A DNA stretch of 64,000 nt from Eucalyptus grandis (lineage: Eukaryota > Streptophyta > Magnoliopsida > Myrtales > Myrtaceae): positions 2,914,001 to 2,978,000 of the forward strand of contig NC_052613.1 of assembly GCF_016545825.1 (NCBI RefSeq), read 5' to 3'. A program made the translations under genes and the position numbers. The notes under the pieces were generated by a model. That model searched no databases, had not been told where the DNA came from, and worked only from the letters and a program-made list of their open reading frames with translations. Each line of letters begins with the position of its first letter. The stretch's first letter is position 1. Below are positions 24,901-35,267 of this stretch, piece after piece.

Positions 24901-26956
24901 TGTGCCTTGTGCCTCAGCACTTGAGGCAACATCCATAAAAGTTAGGCTTGGGCCTCAACACTTGAGCTCTAGTCCTCAACACTTAGGCTCAAGTCCTTGA
25001 TTAATGAAACTTTGTTCATATAAAATTAATTTTTAAAAATCGAATTCTCAATTATTTTTACTTTTTTTAAAAAAAATGAATTTTTAATTATTTTAAAAAT
25101 TATTTTTAATTATTTAAAAATTATTTTTTTTTTTTTTTGGGTTTCTTTCTTTTTCTTTTTTGCTTCTGCTTCAACTTATCACTAGCCATGGTGATGATCA
25201 ACAATCAACCATAAGCAAGGGACAAGCTTGCTGTTCTAGCAATGTTAAGGTCTTGTCAACCTTTGACAAGGCTTGAGACTCACCGATCTAGCAAAAGTCG
25301 AGCTTGACCCTACTTGAGGTTAGTCATTAGCCATCATCATAGCCGGCGATTGGCTAAAAAGAAGAAAAAATAAAAATGGAATAAAAAAATCATTAAAAAT
25401 TCAATATTTTAAAAAAGAGAAAATTTGAATAAAAACTCTAAATGGATCTTATTTTAAATAAAGGGCAAACATGGTTATGGTTATTTTAAATAAGGGCCTA
25501 GCCTTCGGCCAATTAGGGATATATTTTCGTCCTTAGCCTCTGGCCGATCAAGAATATTTTCATCTAGACACAAGTTAAATTAAATTAAATTAGATTAAAG
25601 AAATTTAAAAAAATAAACTTATAAAAGGAAAAAGAAAAACATAGGCAGGAGGGCTCTCTCCCGCTTCTGGTTGTTGCCCCATCGGCAGGGGCAAAGGCCA
25701 GTAGTGTCGTTGGAACCTAGGTGAGGGCCAGCAACCCTTGCTAGAAGTAGGATAGGGCGGCAACCCTTTCCCAGGTGAAGGTCACTCACCCTCATCCAGC
25801 CTTCGAACCTTGCTCCAAGTTTGAGGCATTTATCTAAGATAAATTCACTTCATATCTTTATTTGAAAAAATAATGATATTTAGTCTTCATTTGGAATTTT
25901 CCCTTTGAAAAAATGAAAAGATATCATTCAAAGAAGTGCTCAAAGGTGGCGGAATATATTTTCTATCCCATCTTCTAGTTTCAACTAAACATAAAAAAAT
26001 ATTATCTTTTTCAGATAAAGTGGCTTTTTGAAAAACGTTTTTCAGAATTTTCTACGAAAGAAGGGAAGCCTTAACTGAGCAACATGGAGGAAACCACAAT
26101 TGGAAAAATCAATATACGAAGGAAGATATAGAAAGCCTTCTTGGTTTTTCTTTAATGGCGAGGAAGCCATCTCTTAAGTCGGTAAACCAGTGATCGGGAG
26201 ACTAGTTGTTACCTCTGCTAACGGGGACGTTGTAGAACTTTGTGGTAGAGTAACGGAGGAAGCATCCCGCGTTCATGGCCCGCGCTTCTTCTCCAGGTGC
26301 GCAGCTTCTCGCCATCGAAGTTGCACTCTCCAAACAGACTCTGCAACCGCCGGCATCAAGCGTGCTCCAACACTGTGCCAAAGCATATGCCCCAGCGACT
26401 CCTCCGGCTCCGTCCTCCCCAGCCACTGCGAAGCCCTTGCTCAGCACCGCGCTTGCTAAGACATTCCTCAGCACCTGGTCCACCCTATCCGAGAACTCGG
26501 CCACTCTCTCTGCCGGGACCGTAGAATTGGAGCTACACTTGAGCATGTTGTGCGTTGGATCAACGGTCTCGTTGTAGAAGTTGTAATTGTCGTAACGGAG
26601 GAAGCAGCCGTCAAGGTAGAGCCGGCCGACTTGGGGAGGCAGCGGGGGATCCGGTTCCGGCTCTTGGCGAAGCAGAGGACGCAGTCGGTGTCGGTCAAGT
26701 CGCCGAGGCACTGGGCGAGGCCGTACACTGGCGGCGGCGGTGAGGGGATGGAGTATTTGCCCCAGCGCCGGTCAACGATGCTGTCGGAGATCTCCCTCAT
26801 GACGGTGATGAAGTTGAAGTCCACGGTCGCAGTGGAGTTCCCGCAGAGGAGGCCCGCTTCGACGATTCGAGGGTCGGAGGCGGCCAAAGAGAAGAAGAGC
26901 GAGGAGAGCGCGAGCAGAGGAAGAGCGATTGATGGCCTCGCTCCGTTGGACTTCAT
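21949..26956 (-). pseudogene. Cysteine-rich receptor-like kinase, unit B (single frameshift)
   Basis: Exons read as 26213-26956, 23607-23720, 23164-23514, 22727-22961, 22410-22554 and 21949-22224, with GT/AG junctions and phases matching the other units. Exons 2-6 are open. Exon 2 codes the membrane helix; exon 3 has [18 protein letters not shown] and a full aC/hinge region; exon 4 has HRDIKTSN and DFG; exon 5 has MAPEY; exon 6 ends SSSCTRSC. Exon 1 codes the signal peptide and two DUF26 domains but has lost one base near 26632 relative to units A and D, so the frame breaks between CLPK and the VGRLYLDGC segment. The residues after DFG read LIR instead of LAR. As written it is a pseudogene, but a single deletion could also be an assembly error or a recent allele. 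Confidence 0.8.
23830..24485. mobile_element. Non-autonomous element in CRK intron 1 (unit B)
   Basis: Counterpart of the intron-1 element in the other units: CTTAG then GATGTGTTTATATGGG on one side, AAATAAACACACTCTTAG on the other. The interior is more degraded than in unit D. The rest of the intron to 26212 is AT-rich, with a unit-B-specific tract near 25440-25860, and shows no gene. Confidence 0.45.
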
Positions 26957-27376
26957 GGGCTCTGCTGGAGAAATGCTCGGTTATCAATATTCCTTCTCAG
27001 TTGTCTTCGAAGAGAGAAGAAGAAGAAGAAGAAAAGGGAAAGATTTCAGCAAGGGCGCGATGGGAGCTCCGATTCGACCTGATGGTCTCATAAAGCTTCA
27101 ACCCAGCTACAGGACGCGTAAGGGAAGCGACAGGCTGACGCTTGACTTTTGGGGTCTCGTTTCACACATCACCCTTGCTTTCTTTCTTTATGCTACAGTA
27201 GAGCTTTCTGGAGAGTGCCATGGTGATGCCAGGTCCCAGGAACTGCCGCGATGACATGCTTCATGCTTGATGACATGTTTGATGACATCTCTCTCTTCCC
27301 CACCTTCCCAAACCTCCTTTCCAGGTGGAGAGAGAGAAGACTTTGAGTTGACGGAGGTTGGAGAAAATGGACTAAT

Positions 27377-27380
<4 letters not shown>

Positions 27381-27410
<30 letters not shown>
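27381..27410 (+). repeat. (GA)15 microsatellite
   Basis: Uninterrupted GA run about 425 bases upstream of the unit B CRK start codon. Confidence 0.9.
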
Positions 27411-27413
<3 letters not shown>

Positions 27414-29913
27414 ACAACGACTGACCGGGACGAGGGTGGGTGTCGGATGTCGCTGTTTTGTTGTTTAGCGATCTTTCTGTCGCATTGCGTTCAGGGAGGG
27501 TGCCATGATTATCGTGGTTGAGTCGGTAGATAGAGGTCAGTCGCATGGGAAAATCCTTTCTTTAAAAAAAAAAAAAAAAAATTCACGAAATTTGGATTTT
27601 ACCAAGTTGTAATATACACACCAAAAGAAAAAGTTAATATATTGATGTAACACCAAAAGTTATTATGTTTCAAGGTAAAAGCAATAATATTCACTAATAG
27701 AGTCAAGTGTCGAAAAAACTAGTAAAACGAAAAGATTGTGATTAACGTTACAATCACAGAAAAATGGACATCAAGATCAAGTAATTCTAATATCAAAGAG
27801 AAAATGAAGTACTATGGCACCACACTTAGGTTCAAATTTGCGGCGCTTGAATTTTTTGATATAATATAAATGGTTAGGTGATGGAGAAAAAAGTAACCAA
27901 AATCATTTGTCCATAGGAAAAAGCCATAAATTTGAAATCTTGATGGTGAAACTCCAGAAGCCCAAAGGTAAACAAATTCAAAAGGAAAATGACAAGAAAA
28001 AAAAAAAATTAAAAAGGGGATTATGTTGAAACGTGTCAATTTAACCATTTATTAAGCAACCAAATAACAAAAGTCTTTAAGTATTAACCATGATTTTTCA
28101 CATGTTGTGTGTAATTAGATAAAATTTTTATAATAATACAAATAAAACAAGGCACACAAAACCTAGGGATGAGAAAAAATGTTTGCCTATTACTATCCCA
28201 AAAAGGTTGCAATTGAAGTCGTGACCACGGAAAATTGGACGTCTAGATCACGTACTTCTTTTTAGGTTTAAATTCTTCGCACTTGAAACTTTTTGCCATG
28301 AAACAAATGGTTAGGTGATAGAAGAAAAAGTAATCAAATGCATTTTCTCATAGGAAAAACTGATGAATAAGAAATCTTGATGGCAAAAGCTCTAGAAATT
28401 CAAAGGTAAACAAATGCAAAAAGAAAATGAAGAAAAAGGAAAAACAATTAAAGAGGGGATTATGTCCAAAGATATTGTCTAATCAAGATTTGGTTCTTTC
28501 ATACGTCGTGAGTAATTAGATAAGATTTCTATAATAATACAAATAAAATGAGGTTTGCACAATTACCATCCAAAGGAGAGTTCATTGGTTTCATTATCAC
28601 CCACACATTTAAAACTTTTGACTATTTCCAATATGCAATCACGGACAAAATCAATATGAACCGTCCAATTAGGAAAAAAAAAAAGATGGAAAAAAAGGAG
28701 AAAAGGATTTGCGTGCTTGCCGACTGAGGGAAGACTCCAGACGGTCAACTTTTTCCCTTCAATGGAGCAATTCTTCAAAAGAGAAAAGAGAAAAGATTCT
28801 TTTATTAAAATAAAAAAAAAAGACGAGTATGACCAAAAAAAAAAAGTTTGCTGGTGACATGACGACATCGATCCACATCCATCTCTCTTGAACTTAGCCA
28901 AAATATAGTTGCCATTTATCCCTAGTTTAACCTTCACAGAAAAAGGAGCTTAAACCCTTCATTTCTAAACTCGAGCTCATTGCACAACATCTTAATTTTT
29001 TTTTTAATTCTTATATGAAATTACTAACTTTAATCAAGTGATTTATCAAACTTTTCTCTAAGTGAGTTATCAATTAATTTTGGATTCTTAACTCTTATTT
29101 GAGTTAGTCACCAAGCTAATACCAGAAAATCGGTGCTACATTTATCCTTAATTAAGTTTCATGTCTCAAAAAAAAATCATAACGGTTAATCTCTAATTAG
29201 TTTTCACGTCACAAAAAAATATTGACCAATGTTTCCTTTGTCGGCTTCCGTTCAATATTCTAAATAATTACAAACATGGAAACACATTTGATAAAAAATC
29301 TAGATGATCGATGTATGACTTGATTCCTCATGGAAATTCACCATAGATGAGTCTTTTAAATGATATTGTTTTTGGGAAGTCAGATCTAAAAAATAAACTT
29401 AAATTGAAGAATCTACTAAAATTTACTAATTTGTGCTAAGAGCTCCCTCACCTTTCTTTTTCTTTTTTTTGAACAGGTCCTCACCTTTCAAAAAGTGGGG
29501 AAATGATTACAAGCGTTGATAAATTAGAAAAAAAAAAAAAAACCAAATAAAAGTTATTAAGAATTTAAACGGGAAGTAACCCAAAAGAAGTTGGTTGTTA
29601 TAATTGGAGAAAAATTGGTAAATAATCAAAAGAAAGACTGACAAATTCATGTGGGAGTTAAGTAAATTTAGGCCAGTGGTAAGGATGATAAGTAAAAGAT
29701 AGTAAGAAAACTTGATAACTTGTAAATTGTAAAAAAGTTCTAATAATTTTATAACAAATAAGTTACTGGAAAACGGGGTGATCGGTAACTTATCTAATCA
29801 ATAGTTTTTTAACATGGACGAGATGTTTCAAATTTCTACCAGCACAATTTTTTTCTTTTAATGAAACAAAAGAATCATCCCAACGCAGTATTCTGCTAGG
29901 TAGATAAAGGAAA

Positions 29914-30059
29914 GTCATTGTGTTTTCTTTTTTCCATGGACAAGGTAACATCATCCTCATGTCAGAATATACCTACGGAAAAACCATAAGTCAGTGTGTT
30001 TTCTTTTTTCTATGGACAAGGTAACATCATCCTCATGTAAGAATATACCTACGGAAAAA

Positions 30060-30063
<4 letters not shown>
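29914..30063 (+). repeat. 76-bp tandem duplication
   Basis: Two copies of a segment beginning GTCA(T/G)TGTGTTTTC and ending ACGGAAAAACCAT differ at only a few positions. They run straight into a TC microsatellite (30063-30096), which suggests slippage-associated duplication. Confidence 0.85.

Positions 30064-30096
<33 letters not shown>
30063..30096 (+). repeat. (TC)17 microsatellite
   Basis: Uninterrupted TC run directly after the 76-bp duplication. Confidence 0.9.
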
Positions 30097-30099
<3 letters not shown>

Positions 30100-30219
30100 A
30101 ACGGAACCATGAATGCAAAACCTTCAAAGAAGAATCAATGGCGAGATGCATGCGGCATATCCGAATGCCAAATCTCTAGTATGGACACAATAATGTCTAT
30201 TGGCAGCATGTGAGCCATA

Positions 30220-31295
30220 TGTTGTGGAAAGAAAATAATCGAACATTAAAATAGACAAAATAAAGAAAGTAAATCGAACATCGGATTTATGTGATTCAAT
30301 TATAGTGATTTACGTCCACGGAGCGAGCAATAACAAATTCCACTATGGATGAAACGATATAATAGAGATTATAATCATACTCGAGTCATTCAAACATTCC
30401 CAGTGTTTCCGAAGCCTCAATTACACCCGATATCTTACTTAGTGTTTTGCCCCAAAATTCCTCATGACATAAACTTTCAATCTCGTAGAAATTAAATAGA
30501 TCTTAGGCTCTATTTGTTTCACGGAAAATAACTTCCAAGAAAATGTTTTCCAAATTTTCTAGTGTTCGTTTTATGGAAAATGAATTGTTTGGGGAAAATA
30601 TTTTTCATTAATGAAAAAAATCTTTTAAAATGGGGGAAAATGTTTTTCATTTTTCCATATCTTCTTTCACCTCACTTTCTCTCATCAAACACATTTTCCT
30701 TTTATTTTTATTTTTCTTTTCCTTTTTATATTTCTAAAAAATTGAGTTTTCAATTTTTTTCTTTTTTTTTTTTTCCTTGGCCAGCGGCAAGGGCCCATGA
30801 TAATATATTTTCATATTAATTTTTTACCACGTCAGCATCAAAACGATGCCGTTTTACACTTACTTCGCTGAAAAATAGACACGTTAGTGTTTTGGTCAGA
30901 TTTTGGCCGGATTGGCACTTAAGTGATCCATTTTGCTCCAATTTTGGTACTTAAGTGTCACTTTCGTAACTTTTGGCACTTAAGTGTCTATTTATGCCGA
31001 CTTTTGGCACTCTAGGGGTCCGAGTGTCAATATTTCTTCGAACCCGTAAACAACTCATTGGCAAACTCATACTACTCGAGTAAGAGTTGGGTTCCTCTAG
31101 AATGATGGGACTATTTTTCAGTGTTTTATATGTCCTATGTTATTTGCTTATGAGAAGCCCGAAGGTGAAAGAAGACCCTTATTCTTCCTCTATAATTCTC
31201 CATTACTCCACGGTTTTATCATGTGATGGTGGAAGAATTATTACTTGTAACTCCCACGTAATTAGAGGAGTTATTCTTGTGTAACCTTCACAACA
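30220..31295 (-). mobile_element. Candidate copia LTR with a nested element
   Basis: Unit B host sequence (GTGAGCCAT, compare 12110) stops at about 30219. On the minus strand the block starts TGTTGTGAAGGTTACAC (31295) and ends GAAAGAAAATTATTTTC-type sequence with TTTCCACAACA (30220), resembling a copia LTR with TG...CA ends. AT-rich sequence resembling the intron-1 elements (about 30500-30800) and a GGCACTTAAGTG-repeat tract (about 30900-31020) sit inside and look nested. I find no matching target-site duplication, so the limits are provisional. Confidence 0.4.
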
Positions 31296-32282
31296 GCAAC
31301 GGGCGTCTTTACTGGTTATTCACTAACACCTTGCTGAATTCCAGCAAGGTGTAAAACGTGGCGCTTGTAGTTCTTACCTTAGATCCAAAGAGAGAGACTT
31401 GTGTGATGGAAGTGGATGGATTGAGGTGTGACATCCACTGTGCATGTAAATGAAATAACTGCTTTTGACCGCTCACACAAATTTAAAGCGTGTGCTTTAA
31501 ACTACCCTGCTGGAAGAGTTGCTCCCATATCAGTTGATACTCTCTCCTAATGAGAGCCCATCGTCAATAGTCGAGTATGGCAAGCTAGTCGTGACGTTAC
31601 ATAATACCACGTTAAGTAATACCGGTGACGGCTGAAAATCCTTAATGCATGTGGAATGACTCAGAAATTCTGAGATCTGAGACACTAGGAAACGATTCAA
31701 CGGTGTCCAGTAATAAAGTTTCGTGAGACACTGAACTAGACCTTCTTAAAGATCTATGGTTCTATAATGCGGAAGAATTATTGCCGAGATTGAGATTATT
31801 TCTTCTTATTTTGCATTTTATAACTTTTTAAGTTCTTTCCCCAGAAAAGAAAAAAGTGGCCGGTTCTTTTGATCAATCTTGGGAAGAACGAACCAATTTA
31901 GTTCCCACCTCCAATCCGTTGGGATCGAGAGCCGCCTTTTTGACTCAATCAGAAACAGATTACCTCTAGAAAAAAGACAGGTTGGACACCCCCAGTAGGC
32001 CTAACCAAATGGGTGGGCTAGGCCAGATCCGGATCTAATATCGCGACACCTCAAAAGATGACAATTAATTCTCAAGCTAAGTCGAGTCGGATCCCGGGAG
32101 GGGCCTCAGGGGAGGGGGTGCCTTTCGATGCGGAACCCTCATCCGACTCATGATATTCGCGAGAGGAAACAGAAAAAAGCCCGCGGAATAAAGAAGAGAA
32201 GGAGAAAGAGACAAGGGAAGGATGAGGTCGTTGACCGAGCTTGTCTCCATGCCACAGAAAAAGAGCAATTCCCAAGCCATCG
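31296..32282. other. Unassigned junction between units B and C
   Basis: This stretch does not match the other units. It contains an 11-bp hairpin at 31326-31352 (ACACCTTGCTG/CAGCAAGGTGT) and a more GC-rich part around 31980-32290. Short frames exist on both strands but I recognise no protein. Confidence 0.35.
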
Positions 32283-32792
32283 GACAAAACGTGACCCTCA
32301 TCTAATGCTCAATTGGGACGGAAGGTGCTCCGAATGTTTATGCTCTCTCGCTCGCTCTATGTCGACCCTTCTTTTTCTCTTAGTCCTCTTTGCTTCATCT
32401 TCTTTGCGAGACTAGGGCTTTCATCATGAAAACAGCACGTCAAAATACCTCAGGAACCGATCGATCAACTTCAGTCAACTCTTATCAACTCTAGTCAATG
32501 GTCAATGGTCAAATGATGACGTGGCAATGATGTGGCAATGATATGGCACTACAGTCGCCGAAGCAGCTATTAGATTAGCTATTGTTTTTGTTAAATTATG
32601 TTTCGAATTTGAGCGTTTACAAAACGCGTTTCGCTGGACTCTTGAAGTTGCACAAAGAGAAAATAAAATTATATATATATATGCAGCAAAGTTTTCTGTT
32701 TCGTCACAGAGGAGGCCAAATAAGCCGAAGCTTCGTGGGGCCCAAACACACGCGATTTCACGCCTCTGCACGTTGAAGAGGAAGGTGATGGG

Positions 32793-32820
32793 GCCCAAGG
32801 TCAAAAGTTTGACCTTGGGC
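32793..32820 (+). promoter_or_regulatory. Palindromic W-box pair 1
   Basis: GCCCAAGGTCAAA, two bases, then TTTGACCTTGGGC: a perfect 13-bp inverted repeat. Each arm carries the WRKY-binding core TTGACC. It lies about 100 bases upstream of the LTR TATA box. Confidence 0.6.
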
Positions 32821-32889
32821 ACACACCTACGTATAATAATACGAAGATTTCCTTTTGGCGTGAAGCTTGCCGAATAAAGGAGCAGGTGG

Positions 32890-32914
32890 GCCCAGGTCAA
32901 ACTTTGACCTAGGC
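32890..32914 (+). promoter_or_regulatory. Palindromic W-box pair 2
   Basis: GCCCAGGTCAAA-C-TTTGACCTAGGC: a second inverted pair of TTGACC cores, ending six bases before the TATA box at 32920. Confidence 0.6.
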
Positions 32915-32919
32915 ACACG

Positions 32920-32926
32920 TATAAAA
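32920..32926 (+). promoter_or_regulatory. TATA box of the W-box LTR
   Basis: TATAAAA immediately downstream of the second W-box palindrome, in the expected U3 position of the LTR. Confidence 0.55.
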
Positions 32927-33932
32927 CAGAAGTGTTTTGCGCAAGGTTTCTCTTCTTTTTCGGTGTGTTGCTACTGCACCCGTACGAGAGAAAAGGAGGA
33001 GCCGCATGTCTTCAAGCTGAAGCACGATCAAGAAAACGAGTTCTTTTTCAGCGTTTGTTTTGAGCTTGTGTGATAATTTTATATCGTGAGTTTATCTCCA
33101 AGTGAGTTATTTATTTATAAACAATTTGGGTTTGGGGTTAAATTGAAGTTTGGGAAACACCAAGAGAGTGTTTTGAGTGACTTGAGTGTGTAATCTTCTT
33201 GTATCGCTTAATCTAAAGTGAAATTCGCTGCTGCTCTCCCCGTGGACATAGGTCTTTACGACTGAACCACGTAAATCTGGCGTCCGATTTATTTTCTTCT
33301 TTTATCTATATTATTGTTCGATCGCTCGCCATATCGCAATAATTTTGTCAATTAATCATATTAGAAAATCAACTCATATCAATCAATCAAATTTGATGAG
33401 TAAATGAATAAATAAGTAGTATTAATTAATTATATATTATTAATTATAGAAATTAGAATATTCTAGTCAGATGACGTGGCGATGATGTGGCATTGGCGTG
33501 GCAGATGAGGCGGCAGGTGACATAAGGATGACGCAATGATCATGTTAGCAATACACGGCCGACTTAACTCACATGAGACGCATGTGGGCATGCAAAGGCT
33601 TAGAGTGACACGTGTGGGCATGTGCGGCGCGTGTGGGCATGTGCGGCATCAGTTGGCGGTGTGATTTGGCTGGTTGGATTCTTTGAGTGACGTAGAATCT
33701 GTTCGTGATGTTGTATTGTCAATATAACCAACTGAATAAGTCCAAAAAGACTTGTAATATATGGCTGTGATGGTTCCAAGTCGATGGCATGTAGCGGCTG
33801 GGTTGGTGACAAAACAAGCAGCGGAAGTTGCGGAGAAACGAGAGCGACGCGACACCTTCGTGGAGAAAACGTGACCTATTCAGCTGGCATTGCAAAAAAT
33901 AAAAATCCTCAAGAAAGAGGCTTTGATACCAA

Positions 33933-34194
33933 GTTAAGAATGGAGGAATAAAGAACTTCGGTATATTTTGATGATTTGTAACGAGGAATACAAAAACCTA
34001 TTTATAAGTTTTACAGGGAGACTATTTACAGTAATAAAATATTATATTATCAATTATAATCAATCATAAAGATATCCAAAATATTAAATATATGAAGAAT
34101 ATCATAGATACCAGGATATGGGAAGGATATTTAGAATATTAAAGATCTCTAGAATATCCAGAATATTGTAAAGATAATCTCATTATATCTTACA
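33933..34194 (-). repeat. LTR of the minus-strand copia remnant (unit C)
   Basis: About 262 bp, followed on the minus strand by TGGTATCAAAGC. The unit D counterpart (47638-47825) is about 75 bp shorter. Confidence 0.6.
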
Positions 34195-34500
34195 GCTTTG
34201 CTGATCGATGGAAGCAATCTCAAAATCGCGAGAGCGTTAAGCTGGATTCCAACACCCTCATGGTGGCTGGCAAGTCCCAGCGTCACCAGCTCCGCCGCCT
34301 GAACATTTGCGAATACTAGGTTGCTCCCTTTCTCTCCCCTCGCGTGATCTATACTGGGAGTGATGTTGTTCATGAAGGGATTCAACTCTGAAAAAGTTGG
34401 ATTTTAGGCTCTGATTGCATTTGCGATATATGATTATGAATTAACGGCGTACGTGCCCAAAGTATTTGATGTTTTTGCATTTGTTGAAGACTAATGGTGA
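34195..34500 (+). pseudogene. Unrecognised gene fragment, unit C copy
   Basis: Same fragment as at 13531. The start codon is changed (AAATCGCGAGAGCG) and two bases are missing in the GTTGCTGAAGAGG segment. It continues into TTAACGGCGTACGTGCCCAAAG, which is uninterrupted here and so serves as the empty site for the copia insertions in units B and D. Confidence 0.45.
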
Positions 34501-35267
34501 TGGGTGCTTTGCTTTTCTTCTTAGCATCCATCAAAGTCTCTTCTCTCTGCAAGTGCTTCTTCTTCTTTCGAGGTTTCTGGTTCAGGGACATCGTCACCTT
34601 CATCGTCGGAGGAGGAGCTTTCTTTAGAGTCTGTCCCTCTCAATCATCACCATTGGGAATGCATAATTTCTCTTTCTTGTCATCATCATTTTTTTTTTCA
34701 TGAAATCAATGCAGAAGAGGACGTGCGACAATGCGCCGAAGCGATGAGCAGCAAAGGGTAAGCGAGACAGTCGCGGATTTTGAAGCAATGTAAAATTATT
34801 TCAACCAAAAAAGAGAAGAAAGAATGACATAAAACTACGAAAAAAACAGAACGACGTTCGTTTCTTTTTTTACTTTTTCTTTCCTTTTATTACATAACCT
34901 ATGATGACTCTGGAATCGAAACATCCCAACATGGTATGATTCTCCAATCAAGACGTAAAACTACGAAAAAACAGAGTAATCGCATCTCACTTAGATTCAT
35001 ATATTCGTGGGATATTCGTGATTTATTGATTTAAGATTGGACTCATCGTCATCTGAACATGCTGCTAACCAAGTAAGGATAATTCGACTCATGCCCTGAT
35101 GTCACTAAAATCTGCACTGTTAGTCAATTGCAAAGTGTTCGTATTCGTTGGAAGAAGAAGAAGAAAGGTCCCAATACTAAAGGGTCGATGATGCAAAGCT
35201 GGAAGAGGGCTTCCTGTCAAGCTGGAAGAGACCTTGGATGCCGTGAGCTAATTCAACAGCCATGTGT
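34501..35267. other. 3' flank of the unit C CRK
   Basis: Non-coding flank shared with the other units, with TTCTTC-rich sequence near 34555, GAAATCAATGCAGAAGAGG near 34702 and a (GAA)5 run near 35152. No LTR is inserted here, unlike units A and B. Confidence 0.5.

Larger units (their letters stand above)
26957..30219. other. Intergenic spacer of unit B
   Basis: Upstream flank of the unit B CRK. Compared with A it lacks the region equivalent to about 9600-11300. It contains a (GA)n run at 27381-27410, two related blocks at about 27740-28050 and 28200-28470 (both with GACCACGGAAAA/AATCACAGAAAA and TAGGTTTAAATTC-type sequence), homology to 62640-64000 of unit D, and a 76-bp tandem repeat at 29914-30063. 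No coding region is supported. Confidence 0.55.
32589..33341 (+). mobile_element. Copia-type solo LTR with W-box palindromes
   Basis: Unit D lacks this 753-bp block at the matching position (about 47090). It starts TGTTAAATTATG and ends ATCGCAATA. It is flanked by GTTTT and ATTTT, a target-site duplication with one mismatch. A TATA box lies at 32920-32926. The 3' part (CCGTGGACATAGGTC, CCACGTAAATCTGG) is typical of the end of plant copia LTRs. Two inverted W-box pairs precede the TATA box. Confidence 0.65.
32415..34194 (-). mobile_element. 5' part of a minus-strand copia element (unit C)
   Basis: On the minus strand a short LTR (34194-33933) begins TGTAAGATATAATGAG and is followed by the primer site TGGTATCAAAGC (33920-33931). 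About 0.9 kb of leader/gag-like sequence follows, interrupted by the solo LTR 32589-33341. No second LTR is seen, so the element is truncated. Unit D carries the same remnant (46951-47825). Units A and B have the uninterrupted site (TTTCATCGCTCTGC at about 676 and 13495). Confidence 0.6.

Noticed and set aside
31800..32290. Possible organelle-derived insert
   Set aside because: GC content is higher and the sequence is unlike the array, but I could not recognise any plastid or mitochondrial gene, so the idea is not supported.
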